The notes under the pieces are model-generated. The model ran no database searches and was not told the origin of the DNA. It saw only the letters and a list, made by a program, of their open reading frames with translations. Position numbers and translations under genes: made by a program. From Deltaproteobacteria bacterium (lineage in GTDB: Bacteria > Myxococcota_A > UBA9160 > UBA4427), in contig NZHD01000050.1 in NCBI GenBank assembly GCA_002691205.1, forward strand, positions 1 to 62,714: a stretch of 62,714 nucleotides of DNA, written 5' to 3'. Shown one piece after another: positions 54,143 to 62,714 of the stretch (the stretch's first letter is position 1; each line of letters starts with the position of its first letter).

Positions 54143-55237
54143 TTAAAGGCGTTCGACGGCAATGCCCCGGTCTCCAAGGAGACTTACGAGATCTTGAGCC
54201 ATAAACGCTTGCGCATCGGCATGGTCCCTAAGTGAAGCATCCATGTGGGCTAGCCCTAGACCTCGGAGGAATTCGTACGCATGCTCGCCCGGGCAAAGGT
54301 CTTCGCTGGACTTCATGTTCTTGAGTCTCTCTGCCATGTCCGTCTCACCTTCATTGGACGTCATCGCCTTGGTCAACATCGGACCCATCATTTGGAAAAA
54401 GTTGTGGGCCTGCTCGACCCGGTCGCAGAAATGGAAGTGATCGGCATTGAGTAAATTAAGTCCTCGGCGCGGCTCGGGTGTTCTTTCGAAGAGCTCCCGC
54501 ATTCCTTCCAAGGGCAGCAATGTGTCGAACTCCGCAACCAAGTAGAGCGTCTCAACCGAGTGGTCCCAATTGAGCCTAAGTGATTCCGCCATCTTATTGG
54601 CTAAGCCGGGAGGCGTGAGAGGAGTCTGGCCTCCAGCTGGAGCCAGAGGGAGCACAGCTCGCACACGCGCATCGCGGTCGGTGGTGGCGAGAGTCGTCCA
54701 CCCTCCAAAACTGTGACCCGATATCCCAATCCGTTTTGGGTCGATGTTCAGATCTGCTTCGCCGGCCAGAGCCGCATCGATGATAAAAGAGGCATCGGCC
54801 GGCCGATCCGCGATGAACTGAACCATCTGCTTTTCTGGATCGGTGGTTCCACTGCCCATGGCTGCGCCGATCATGTCCATCGACGTGTTGCCCACATGAT
54901 CCATGGACATGACCGCATAGCCGTGGCTCGCCCAGTGGGTGCACAGATGAGTGGTTTGACGCCTTTCCCCCCCGAAGCCGTGGGAAAAGACAATGAGGGG
55001 GTGGTGTCCAGGAAGGGACTGCGCGTCTCGAGCCGCAGACTGGCTGACCTCAGGGGCCATGGGGGTAGGTTTAAAACGGTCGCAACGAGCCTCGTCGAGG
55101 TCTTCGTCGCGATGGGTCTCATGGGCCGGATACCAAATCTCGACTGGGAGCGTTCGTCCTCTTTTAGGGTCGGTCCATTCAACAGTGCGGACGCCAGCTG
55201 GATAAGGACCTCTTTGAAAAGGATCATAGGCGCTCAT
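54143..55237 (-). CDS. alpha/beta hydrolase (PAF acetylhydrolase/dienelactone hydrolase-like)
   Basis: The 364-residue cytoplasmic hydrolase has the nucleophile Ser176 in RIGISGHSFGGWTTLA and Asp238 in VAEFDTLLPLEG, with His267 or His269 (NADHFHF) completing the triad. HPLIVFSHGFGG supplies the oxyanion loop. No signal peptide is present. The pattern fits platelet-activating-factor acetylhydrolase-like and chlorophyllase-like esterases. AGGAG about 9 bases upstream supports the ATG. It is the last gene of the minus-strand fatty-acid block, 60 bases after the FadJ-like gene. Confidence 0.82.
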   Translation of the reverse strand: MSAYDPFQRGPYPAGVRTVEWTDPKRGRTLPVEIWYPAHETHRDEDLDEARCDRFKPTPMAPEVSQSAARDAQSLPGHHPLIVFSHGFGGERRQTTHLCTHWASHGYAVMSMDHVGNTSMDMIGAAMGSGTTDPEKQMVQFIADRPADASFIIDAALAGEADLNIDPKRIGISGHSFGGWTTLATTDRDARVRAVLPLAPAGGQTPLTPPGLANKMAESLRLNWDHSVETLYLVAEFDTLLPLEGMRELFERTPEPRRGLNLLNADHFHFCDRVEQAHNFFQMMGPMLTKAMTSNEGETDMAERLKNMKSSEDLCPGEHAYEFLRGLGLAHMDASLRDHADAQAFMAQDLVSLLGDRGIAVERL

Positions 55238-55297
55238 TTTCTATTTTCTCCTGCCTCTCAAAATACACTGACTTCACTTGCAAAAGACGCCTATGGA

Positions 55298-57382
55298 CTA
55301 GAACCCTCGATCACGGAAGCTTTGCTCTTGGGCGACGAGTTCCGTGAGTAAGGGCGCCGGCGTGAAAGCCTCTCCATATTCTGCAGCCAATTCCTCCAGA
55401 CGACTGAGGACCTGAGCCAGGCCGACTTGCTCAGCGTAAAACATGGGCCCCCCGCGATAGACGGGCCAGCCATAGCCGCTCATCCAGATCACATCGATGT
55501 CCGAGGCTCGAATGGCTTTGCCTTCGGCGAGAATCTTGACGCCTTCGTTGATCATGGGGTAGATACAGCGAGCGAGTATTTCATCGTCGGAAATACTTCG
55601 GGCCTCACGTCCCCCGCGCGTAGCGAAGTCTTGGATGATTTTTTCGACCACCGGCGAAGGCGCGGCCTGACGGCTCTCGTCGTAGTCGTAGTAACCGGCT
55701 CCGGTTTTCTGACCCCGGCGATCCATCTCGCAGAGTACGTCGCGGACGGTTTGGCCCTTGGACTTGGCTTTGTCCCAGCCAATGTCGAGACCGGCTAAAT
55801 CGCTCATGGCGAAAGGCCCCATGGGCAGGCCAAAGTCAAAGAGGACTCGGTCTACGTCCCAGGGCATGGCGCCTTCTAGGATGAGTTGGTTGGCCTGGAA
55901 CTGCCGAGGGGCCAAGATGCGGTTTCCGACGAACCCGGGGCAGACACCGACAAGGGCGGCTTTCTTTCCGATCCGTTTGGCGATGGCCATTGAGGTGGCG
56001 ATCACTGCGTCTGAACTCGCGTCTCCTCGTACGACTTCGACCAATTGCATGACATTGGCGGGGCTGAAAAAGTGCAAGCCAATGACCGATTCAGGCCGCT
56101 TCGTGGCGTGTGCAATCTCGTTGACGTCAAGCGCGGAGGTGTTGCTCGCTAAAATGGCATTGGGTTGAATGATCGCATCGAGTCGTTCAAAAATTTCTTT
56201 TTTAAGGGGCATGCTTTCAAAGACGGCCTCGATCACTAAATCCACATCTGCGATTTTTTCCATCTCTAGACTGCCCGCGATGAGATTCACTCGTTCTTCA
56301 ACCTCTTCCGGTGAAAGTCGTCCTCGGCTGGCGCTGCGCTCATAGTTGGCGCGAATGACAGCCAGACCTCGGTCAAGTGCCTCTTGATTGGTTTCCACTA
56401 AGGTCACGGGAAGGCCGATGTTCGCGAAGTTCATCGCGATCCCACCTCCCATGGTTCCTGCCCCGATGATGCCGACCTTGTGAATCTCGATCTGAGGCGT
56501 ATCTCTGGGGACATCGGGGAGTTTCCAAATTTCCCGTTCGGCAAAGAACGCGTGACGCTGAGCTGCGGATTGAGGCCCCTTGAGCAGTTCCGTAAAGAGT
56601 TGGCTTTCCACCGCCAGTCCTTCGGTGAAATTCAGATTTACTGCGGCCTCAATGCACTGCACGTTGTACTCCGGGGCCAAGAATCCGCGTGTCTTTCGAG
56701 CGATGCCCTTGCGGAACGCTTCAAAGATTTCGGGCCTCCCCCGAGCGGCTTCAAGCTTATCATTGATGTCTCTCACCTTTCGCAAAGGTCTCTTCTCGGC
56801 CACAACCTGCTCTGCGAAAGCGAGCGCGGCCGACTCTAAATCTCCTTCTGGCGCGATTTGATCGATTAATCCGAGTTTGAGACATTCGGCCGCGGGGACG
56901 TGGCGGCCGCTGGTGACCATTTCCAGGGCCGTTTCGACGCCCACCAGTCGAGGCAATCGCTGGGTGCCCCCGGCTCCGGGCAAAAGACCTAGGTTCACTT
57001 CCGGCAGGCCGCAACGCGCCGACTCCAAGGCCACACGGTAATGGCAGCATAAGGCGACCTCAAGTCCGCCACCTAGAGCCGTTCCGTGAATGGCCGCGAT
57101 CACAGGTTTGCTGGAGTTTTCGATGGCTTCTTGGACTTCTGTGAGCCCGGGGCCCTTGGCCGGCCCGCCGAACTCTGTGATGTCCGCGCCTGCGATGAAG
57201 GTTCGCCCTCGGCAGATCAGCACCACCGCGTCCACCGCGTCGTCTTCGGCCGCTCGTTGTACGCCCGCGAGGAGTCCGGCACGGACCGAGGCGGAGAGGG
57301 CATTGACGGGGGGCGAATTCAGACTGAGGACGCCGATTCGGTTGATCGTGTTGAACTCGGCTACTTCATTGACAGAGGGCAT
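55298..57382 (-). CDS. FadJ-like enoyl-CoA hydratase / 3-hydroxyacyl-CoA dehydrogenase
   Basis: A 694-residue multifunctional beta-oxidation protein. The N-terminal crotonase domain (about 1-190) has [28 protein letters not shown] (Glu108) and [18 protein letters not shown] (Glu128), so both hydratase acids are kept. The NAD-binding domain starts with [18 protein letters not shown] (307-314), and catalytic His437 lies in [15 protein letters not shown]. Two C-terminal dehydrogenase domains follow ([19 protein letters not shown]). It hydrates enoyl-CoA and oxidises 3-hydroxyacyl-CoA with NAD. It is part of the minus-strand block with the acyl-CoA dehydrogenases. Confidence 0.94.
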   Translation of the reverse strand: MPSVNEVAEFNTINRIGVLSLNSPPVNALSASVRAGLLAGVQRAAEDDAVDAVVLICRGRTFIAGADITEFGGPAKGPGLTEVQEAIENSSKPVIAAIHGTALGGGLEVALCCHYRVALESARCGLPEVNLGLLPGAGGTQRLPRLVGVETALEMVTSGRHVPAAECLKLGLIDQIAPEGDLESAALAFAEQVVAEKRPLRKVRDINDKLEAARGRPEIFEAFRKGIARKTRGFLAPEYNVQCIEAAVNLNFTEGLAVESQLFTELLKGPQSAAQRHAFFAEREIWKLPDVPRDTPQIEIHKVGIIGAGTMGGGIAMNFANIGLPVTLVETNQEALDRGLAVIRANYERSASRGRLSPEEVEERVNLIAGSLEMEKIADVDLVIEAVFESMPLKKEIFERLDAIIQPNAILASNTSALDVNEIAHATKRPESVIGLHFFSPANVMQLVEVVRGDASSDAVIATSMAIAKRIGKKAALVGVCPGFVGNRILAPRQFQANQLILEGAMPWDVDRVLFDFGLPMGPFAMSDLAGLDIGWDKAKSKGQTVRDVLCEMDRRGQKTGAGYYDYDESRQAAPSPVVEKIIQDFATRGGREARSISDDEILARCIYPMINEGVKILAEGKAIRASDIDVIWMSGYGWPVYRGGPMFYAEQVGLAQVLSRLEELAAEYGEAFTPAPLLTELVAQEQSFRDRGF

Positions 57383-57438
57383 TCGGAGTCATCCTTTTTG
57401 TAGGCAACGGGTTTGGGTGGTTCGAGGAGCAAGGGGAT

Positions 57439-58032
57439 TCAGGTTGAACGAGGAGAGCGGTGCATAACGGTCATAAGCGGTGCGGTCTTTGAGGTTTTAA
57501 TTTCGGACACGATTTCATATCCGAGCCGATTGTAAAAAGGCACATTTGCGGGGTTTGAGGATTCCAGATGGGTGGCGATCTTGATCTGGTCCGTTTGCGC
57601 GAGTACCGATTGCATCAAAAAGTTTCCAACGCCTTGGCCTTGAAACTTTGTATCGACACCGATCATGGGCAAGTACCATACGTCCTCCTCGGGCGTTTGC
57701 TCTTCCATTTCAGTCAGGAGAGCGCCCATTTCGGCGAGTCGTTCAGGCGGGACGGTCTCGGTAAAATGTTGTCCGAGAGCCCTCTCGTCAAAGTCAGTTC
57801 CTGGAGGGAGCCACATGGCTACTCCGGCAAAAGGCTCGGCCACAAAAGCCGTGTCTTGGCTGAAGGCCTCTTCGCTAAAGATTTTGAAATATTGAGGAAA
57901 GTGGGCGAGATACATCTCGGGTCCGGGATAGATCCACCTCGCAAAGGGATCGTTGCAGAACGCGACGGTCATCAGGGCCGTGATCTTATTCATTTCGTCC
58001 GGCTGAGCTTTGCGAATTCTTCGGTCGTTCAT
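57439..58032 (-). CDS. GNAT-family N-acetyltransferase
   Basis: The 197-residue protein shows GNAT motif A in YLPMIGVDTKFQGQGVGNFL (QGQGVG pyrophosphate loop) and the motif B segment IATHLESSNPANVPFYNRLGYEI. The N-terminal half is larger than in minimal GNATs and includes GVAMWLPPGTDF, seen in a group of putative small-molecule acetyltransferases. AGGAAG about 5 bases upstream supports the start. It sits between the reductase and FadJ-like genes on the same strand. The acceptor is unknown. Confidence 0.85.
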   Translation of the reverse strand: MNDRRIRKAQPDEMNKITALMTVAFCNDPFARWIYPGPEMYLAHFPQYFKIFSEEAFSQDTAFVAEPFAGVAMWLPPGTDFDERALGQHFTETVPPERLAEMGALLTEMEEQTPEEDVWYLPMIGVDTKFQGQGVGNFLMQSVLAQTDQIKIATHLESSNPANVPFYNRLGYEIVSEIKTSKTAPLMTVMHRSPRST

Positions 58033-58140
58033 TGAGCTTCCTGGATAGTCTCAGGATTTGAGTTCGGGAGACTTGTTAGAGATGGAAAGGGAGAGTTCAG
58101 AGCTCCTTCGGTCTTGGGCTCCGTCATGGGGACTTTGTAT

Positions 58141-59307
58141 TTATTCCCATGAACGACTGTAGATCAGAGTGGATTCACCAGTCTGGGCGGCGCCCGAACT
58201 TTTGCTGGCCAACAAGTCATAAAATTCTTCGGGGTTAATGGCCCCTGACTCGGGCGCAAAGACGCCGCGCTCGGTAATCTTGCCTTGCGAGAGAAGCTCA
58301 AGCCCGCAGGCGAGGGGCACGCCCGTGGCGTATCCCATCCCGTACTCGCCCGAGTCGTCAAAGGCGACTCCGGCTGAGGCTTTTTGTCCATTCTTTTTCC
58401 CAACGGCCAAACCATAGACGACAGGAAGTTCGTCGAGGGGTTGGAGTTCGGTGCTCGAGGACGGTGCTTGAAGTCCTTCCATCCATCCAAGGAGGCGAGC
58501 GGCCATCCGGGCGGACAGAATTCGCGAGTCGACCAGGGTGCGGAGGCTGAGGATGAACCATCGGTCCCTCTCCATCCCGTGTGCCAAGTTGAGTGAGGTC
58601 TGAATTTCGGGGTAATGATGCGGAAAGGTAACGGCTTCCGGATGTCCGAACAGACGAGCGGTCTTTGGGCCGATTCCGGGATACGACACCTCAACTTTTT
58701 CAAGAGGGCGTACCATCTCGTCTGTGCCGTTCCGATGTACGCGAACCGTCCCGGTGATTTGCTGAATCCCATGCTCCATCGCAGCATTTACGTTGCTTTG
58801 CGAGCTTTCCTCCTCGGGGACGGCCCCGGCTACATTCCAACCCGTATAGAGTTCTTCCACAGAGTCGAGTTCGCGCATGGCGAGCAGCCCCAGAAGGTTG
58901 GTGAGCCCGGGACTGGCCCCTAGTCCTATGACGGCCGTGACGCCGGCCTCGCGGGCTTGATCCTCAAGGGCCAGCATCTCAAGGGTGGGTTCCCAGTCAT
59001 CGCAGATGTCGAGATAGTGACGGCCGCACTCAATGGCCATGCGCAGGATGGGGGGACCAAACTTATAAAATGGGCCCACGGTGTTGATCACAGCATCCAC
59101 GTCCATCATGGCCTGTCGCAAGGCGTCTTCCCGGGTCACGTCGAGACCGAGCCCCTCTGCTTTGGGTCCGAGTTCGTTCGCGAAACTCTTCGCCACCGAA
59201 GCATTCAGATCTGCGACCACCACTCGGTCGATGGTGTCCATCTCAATCGCCGCACGGACAGCGAACCGGCCCATGCCGCCGCTTCCACCCAGAGCCAGTA
59301 CTCGCAT
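58141..59307 (-). CDS. saccharopine dehydrogenase-like NAD(P)-binding oxidoreductase
   Basis: The 388-residue protein begins with a Rossmann fold (RVLALGGSGGMGRFAVRAA), then VVADLNASVAKSFA and DVDAVINTVGPFYKFG, as in the saccharopine dehydrogenase/trans-acting enoyl reductase group. CGRHYLDICDDW and GVTAVIGLGASPGLTNLLG are also typical. The ATG at 59307 is chosen over one at 59343 because GGAGG (59313-59317 on the plus strand) lies 5 bases upstream. Lysine metabolism is only one of several roles of this family; an acyl or carbonyl substrate is equally likely here, given its acyl-CoA neighbours. Confidence 0.83.
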   Translation of the reverse strand: MRVLALGGSGGMGRFAVRAAIEMDTIDRVVVADLNASVAKSFANELGPKAEGLGLDVTREDALRQAMMDVDAVINTVGPFYKFGPPILRMAIECGRHYLDICDDWEPTLEMLALEDQAREAGVTAVIGLGASPGLTNLLGLLAMRELDSVEELYTGWNVAGAVPEEESSQSNVNAAMEHGIQQITGTVRVHRNGTDEMVRPLEKVEVSYPGIGPKTARLFGHPEAVTFPHHYPEIQTSLNLAHGMERDRWFILSLRTLVDSRILSARMAARLLGWMEGLQAPSSSTELQPLDELPVVYGLAVGKKNGQKASAGVAFDDSGEYGMGYATGVPLACGLELLSQGKITERGVFAPESGAINPEEFYDLLASKSSGAAQTGESTLIYSRSWE

Positions 59308-59440
59308 GCTTTCCTCCACTTTTAATTCAAAGGCAACATACACTGAAATCTCTCTTTAAGGAAATGAGCCCCTTGATCTTGGCTGAGAAGAGACTTCTGT
59401 TTCCTCGCTCTTAGGGAGGGGACGTAGGTCGCTGTTGGAG

Positions 59441-60751
59441 TTAGAGGAAGAGAGCGGTGGCGAAAATAATTCCGGTGAAGAGGAGTGCGACGAACGTATA
59501 GGAGAGCACATCCCGAACGGCGATCTGCGCAATGGCAAGAACCGGCATGAGAGTGAGTGGCTGGATGAGGTTTGTCCATTGATCTCCGAGTGCGACGGCC
59601 ATAGCGACTCGGGGGACGTCGGCTCCGGCCTCCATGGCGGCGGTCATCATGAGCGGACCTTGGACAGCCCATTGCCCACCTCCAGAGGGAATGAAAATAT
59701 TGAGAAGACCCGCGGAGAGAAAGGCGAAGAGTGGCAGTGTGACTTCGTTGGAAACGGAGGCAAAAAAATCAATGATGATGCGGGCTAGTCCAGACTCGGC
59801 CATGATTCCGGCAATGCCTGCATAGAAGGGGTACTGGAGCAAAAAGGGAGCGGCTACACGTCCGCCCTGAAGAATAATCTGGGCGTACCCGGCCGCTGAG
59901 CCCGCGAGTGCGATACCCACAAACAGAAATGCAAAATTAAGAATATTCAGTTCAAGCCCACGACCCTCCGCAAGGAAGTGCCAGCCGAGATAAAAAAGGG
60001 CCATTGCGAGCAGTGGGACAAGCAAAACTCTCGAGGAGTCAATCCGTTGCGCAGGAGTGATCGGGCCGGTCGCGGTCGGCGTTGAGGTGATCTCTTTCTC
60101 CTGCGGCATGGGAATGACGGAGGACTCGTTCTTTGGGTGAAGACGAGCCATCAGGGGAGGGAGCCCCATTAAAATGACCATCGCGAGTCCTATATTCCAG
60201 GGGGTAAAGAGGGTCTCAGAGGTGGGAATCAGCCCGATTTGATCCTCTAGGAAGTGTCCCGATGTCGCGATCGCGAGCCCGATGGAACTCGTGAGCCCCT
60301 GATGCCAAATCACAAAACCTGAAAATGCAGAAGCGACGAGCAACGGATAATGGACACGAATTCCTTTTTCTTGGCAGGCGCGAGCGATGGCCCGAGCAAC
60401 GATGCCGGCGGAGACTAGGCTCAACCCCCATGAGATCAGGGCCAGTAGGCCCGTGATGCCACAGGCGGTCATGTAGGCCCCTCGTGCGGAACTGACGCGC
60501 GAAGCGGTGCGGCGGAGAAGCCGCTCCACAGGAGGAGTTGCGGCCAGCGCATACCCCAGCAGAAGCGTCAGTGTAATTTGGTTGGTGAACTTCAATAGGT
60601 TCCAAAAGCCGTCTCCCCAAGCTTTCACCGTGGATTGGAAGGGGTACCCCGCTAAGGCGACCGCGCAGAAGACGGTCACCCCGGTGAGGATCAAGGCGAT
60701 GGGAAAAGCATCGGGGATCCAGCGCACGAAGAGATCGGCCAGGCGTTTCAT
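59441..60751 (-). CDS. atoE: short-chain fatty acid transporter (AtoE family)
   Basis: The 436-residue protein has about eleven hydrophobic segments. It matches the AtoE (short-chain fatty acid transporter) family: FVRWIPDAFPIALILTGVTVF at the start, WGDGFWNLLKFTNQITL, SAFSGFVIWHQGLTSSIGLAIAT, and FIPSGGGQWAVQGPLMM near the end. The last is a family hallmark. It imports short-chain fatty acids across the inner membrane. The setting, between acyl-CoA dehydrogenases and beta-oxidation genes, fits uptake of substrates for this block. The start is supported by AAGGA about 10 bases upstream. Confidence 0.9.
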   Translation of the reverse strand: MKRLADLFVRWIPDAFPIALILTGVTVFCAVALAGYPFQSTVKAWGDGFWNLLKFTNQITLTLLLGYALAATPPVERLLRRTASRVSSARGAYMTACGITGLLALISWGLSLVSAGIVARAIARACQEKGIRVHYPLLVASAFSGFVIWHQGLTSSIGLAIATSGHFLEDQIGLIPTSETLFTPWNIGLAMVILMGLPPLMARLHPKNESSVIPMPQEKEITSTPTATGPITPAQRIDSSRVLLVPLLAMALFYLGWHFLAEGRGLELNILNFAFLFVGIALAGSAAGYAQIILQGGRVAAPFLLQYPFYAGIAGIMAESGLARIIIDFFASVSNEVTLPLFAFLSAGLLNIFIPSGGGQWAVQGPLMMTAAMEAGADVPRVAMAVALGDQWTNLIQPLTLMPVLAIAQIAVRDVLSYTFVALLFTGIIFATALFL

Positions 60752-60924
60752 CGCTCTGATTCCTTTGAGAAAGACGTTGAGGCGCCCTCGTCTTGACTTG
60801 CAAGGACCCGATCACGACCCAAAATCCCGACGCGAACGGGGGCAGGGCACGAAAGTATCAGAGGTGGGCTGAAAAGCTCAACCCACCTCTCTCTCTCATT
60901 ATAGACTGGTTAGATGGCGGAGGT

Positions 60925-62061
60925 CTAGAATCCGCGGAAGGAGGCGAAGCGGTCTCGGTGAAACGCCTGATTTCCAAATTCGAATTCAAGAGCTCTGGCT
61001 CTTTTAAGGTAAAGGCCGGCATCGTACTCGTCCGTCATTCCAATGCCGCCGTGCATCTGGATTAATTCGTTGGACATGTGGTGAAGGAACTGCCCCGCTT
61101 TGCACTTAGAGAGGGAGCAGAGTTCGGCCGCATTGTCCGCGTCGTCGTCAAGAGATTGGAGCGCGGCCTCTACACAAGACCGCGTTTTTTCCATCTCTGT
61201 ATAGAGATTTGAGGCTCGATGGCCGAGGGCTTGAAAAGACCCAATCGGCTGGCCGAATTGCACTCGATTTTTTAGATAATCGAGCGTCATATCGAAAGAT
61301 TGAGCGGCGACTCCGAGCATCTCAGCTGCGAGATGGGCTCGACCACAATCCAGCGTTCTTTCCAACAGAGGGTTCCCCTGGTCAAGCTCGCCCAGAAGAG
61401 CGCTGCTTGGCACCTCGACGTCTGAAAATTCAAGATTCGCATAGCCCCGACTGTCGGCTGTGATCAGGCGGTTTCGGCTGAGTCCAGTCTGGTCAGCGGA
61501 GACAAGAAAGAGACTGAGTCCCTCCTCTTCACCGGGTTGGCCGCTGGTGCGAGCCGCAACGATGAAAGCGTCCGCGGAGAGGCCTTCGATAACATGAACT
61601 TTTTGACCGTTGAGGACGAAACCAGCGTCTGTAGATACGGCGTTCATGGCCGTTTGCTGCGGAGCGTGGCGGGGTCCTTCATCGATGGCCAGGGTCACGA
61701 TTCGGCTGCCGTCGGCGATGGCGGGAAGCCACTCGTTCTTTTGGGTGGCATCTCCTCCAAGCAAGATCGCGCAGGCACTTGTTCCGGCTGAAGCGAGCAG
61801 CGGCGAGGCGGTTAACTGGCGTCCAAGTTCCTCAAGCACTACCCCAAAGGTCAGGTGACCCATGGCCACTCCCCCCTGATCTTCTGGAATCAGAATTCCC
61901 GTCCAGCCCATCTCTCCCATGGCAGCCCAAGCAGCCTTGTCGAAGCCGGATTCGGTTTGCCGGTCCCTCAATTCTCTAAATTTTGCAACAGGTGCTTCTT
62001 CCCGGGCCCAGGTCTTGGCCTGTTCCTTCAGGAGGGTCTGCTCTTCAGTTAATGCCGCCAT
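60925..62061 (-). CDS. acyl-CoA dehydrogenase (second subunit of a tandem pair)
   Basis: The 378-residue flavoprotein has the usual acyl-CoA dehydrogenase layout. The N-terminal helical domain contains AAMGEMGWTGILIPEDQGG, the middle beta domain VLNGQKVHVIEGLSADAFIVAART, and the C-terminal helical domain QMHGGIGMTDEYDAGLYLKRA. The final segment resembles the mycobacterial FadE28-type chains that pair with a second dehydrogenase chain. No strong catalytic Glu can be named from position alone. GAGGAG about 8 bases upstream supports the start. It begins 24 bases after the previous dehydrogenase stop. Confidence 0.9.
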   Translation of the reverse strand: MAALTEEQTLLKEQAKTWAREEAPVAKFRELRDRQTESGFDKAAWAAMGEMGWTGILIPEDQGGVAMGHLTFGVVLEELGRQLTASPLLASAGTSACAILLGGDATQKNEWLPAIADGSRIVTLAIDEGPRHAPQQTAMNAVSTDAGFVLNGQKVHVIEGLSADAFIVAARTSGQPGEEEGLSLFLVSADQTGLSRNRLITADSRGYANLEFSDVEVPSSALLGELDQGNPLLERTLDCGRAHLAAEMLGVAAQSFDMTLDYLKNRVQFGQPIGSFQALGHRASNLYTEMEKTRSCVEAALQSLDDDADNAAELCSLSKCKAGQFLHHMSNELIQMHGGIGMTDEYDAGLYLKRARALEFEFGNQAFHRDRFASFRGF

Positions 62062-62085
62062 AACGACGTCTCCTCTCGTTGGGTA

Positions 62086-62714
62086 TTAACCCCGTTGAGT
62101 ATTTTCAGGCAAGCCAAGGATGTTCTTGGCGATAATGTTGTTCTGGATCTCAAAAGAGCCGCCGTAGATAGATACAGCTTTACCGCCCAGCCAAGTCCGG
62201 ACTGTGGCCAGTTCCTCAGCTGTATATTCATCTCCTTCCCAACCTAAGCCTTGATTTCCAAGGATCTCGAGAAGGAGTTCAGAACGTTGCTGAGTGACTT
62301 GCGCGGCTGAGTTTTTTAGGATCGAGGCCGCGGCACTTACCTTCGCGCTGCCCCGAGACTCGGCGATGATTCGAGCAATGGTCAGAGAGTGAGACTGAGC
62401 TTCCATCATGTGATCGGCTAGCCGACTGCGGAGGTCTGAGTCGGTGAGTTTTCCCTGAGAGTCGAGTCCGACGTATTTCTCGGCCATATCTCTTAGAGAT
62501 TTCCGTTGGCTTCCGCCTCCACCTAAAGAGGCTCCAGTCTGACTCTGCCGTTCGTGTTGCAAAAGTCGTTTTCCAACGGTCCAGCCCGCATTGAGATCTC
62601 CAAGGAGATCATCTTTCTCTGCGCGAGCGTTGTTGAAAAAAGTTTCACAGAAGGGCGACGCGCCGGCGATGAGGCGGATGGGCCGGGTTTCGATCTCACT
62701 TTGGTTCATGTCGA
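62086..62714 (-). CDS. acyl-CoA dehydrogenase, 5' end beyond the window
   Basis: Only the C-terminal 209 residues or so lie in the window. They show the end of the beta domain (TFFNNARAEKDDLLGDLNAGW) and the C-terminal helical domain ending YGGSFEIQNNIIAKNILGLP, the canonical final acyl-CoA dehydrogenase motif. The frame is open to the right edge, so a full protein of about 380-400 residues is expected. It is followed 24 bases later by the second dehydrogenase. Tandem chains of this kind often form a heterotetramer, which is inference here. Confidence 0.88.
   Translation of the reverse strand, partial: DMNQSEIETRPIRLIAGASPFCETFFNNARAEKDDLLGDLNAGWTVGKRLLQHERQSQTGASLGGGGSQRKSLRDMAEKYVGLDSQGKLTDSDLRSRLADHMMEAQSHSLTIARIIAESRGSAKVSAAASILKNSAAQVTQQRSELLLEILGNQGLGWEGDEYTAEELATVRTWLGGKAVSIYGGSFEIQNNIIAKNILGLPENTQRG

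Overview
The window is bacterial chromosomal DNA from an uncultured-looking, aerobic, Gram-negative organism of moderately high GC. Several features point this way: lipobox signal peptides, a Tat-type leader, AcnB, an FadJ-like multifunctional protein, five glutathione S-transferase (GST)-fold proteins, tRNA 2-selenouridine synthase and a Coq4 homologue. The gene mix (paired acyl-CoA dehydrogenases, ACAD11-like phosphotransferase, IorAB-type molybdoenzyme, N-acyl-D-amino-acid deacylase, C25-type peptidase with a VPSLSP-like C-terminal tail) is common in marine and soil Pseudomonadota and in 'deltaproteobacterial' lineages (Myxococcota, Binatia-like). The sequence alone does not let me choose between them. 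I see no rRNA, tRNA, CRISPR array, prophage or insertion sequence.

Layout. 0-6 kb, minus strand: a very large assembly-line enzyme (carrier protein, condensation domain, TupA-like ATP-grasp, adenylation domain, carrier protein) with a hotdog thioesterase upstream. 6-11 kb, plus strand: a two-subunit molybdenum hydroxylase, then an overlapping GT39-like membrane glycosyltransferase and RDD protein. 11-16 kb: a secreted C25-like peptidase, the decayed remains of a DJ-1/PfpI gene, a SnoaL-like protein and a polysaccharide-deacetylase lipoprotein. 16-29 kb: mixed single genes (GST, iron alcohol dehydrogenase, ATP-grasp enzyme, MFS transporter, phosphotransferase, mnmH, D-aminoacylase, acetyltransferase, lipoprotein, methyltransferase). 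29-34 kb: Coq4 homologue, yghU and two translationally coupled long GST-like genes.

34-44 kb: HAD phosphatase, glycosyltransferase, a carboxylesterase lipoprotein with a strongly structured leader, acnB, and a two-gene osmoprotectant ABC transporter whose binding protein and permease are fused. 44-50 kb: two convergent, overlapping methyltransferase genes, a phytanoyl-CoA-dioxygenase-like oxygenase, a small RRM protein, an NRPS-type thioesterase, a purple-acid-phosphatase-like protein that has lost metal ligands, and an enoyl-CoA hydratase. 50-54 kb: a third long GST-like protein, a YIP1 membrane protein and a secreted protein of unknown function.

54-62.7 kb, minus strand: a fatty-acid catabolism block in which every gene reads the same way. 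It holds two tandem acyl-CoA dehydrogenases, an AtoE-type short-chain fatty acid carrier, a saccharopine-dehydrogenase-like reductase, a GNAT, an FadJ-like hydratase/dehydrogenase and a secondary-metabolite-type alpha/beta hydrolase. Together with the enoyl-CoA hydratase, thioesterase and D-aminoacylase elsewhere, this suggests a heterotroph living on lipids and amide- or ester-linked organic matter. The most unusual items are the NRPS/ATP-grasp hybrid, the long GST family with a shared C-terminal module, the ligand-less phosphatase, and several strong inverted repeats in intergenic DNA.
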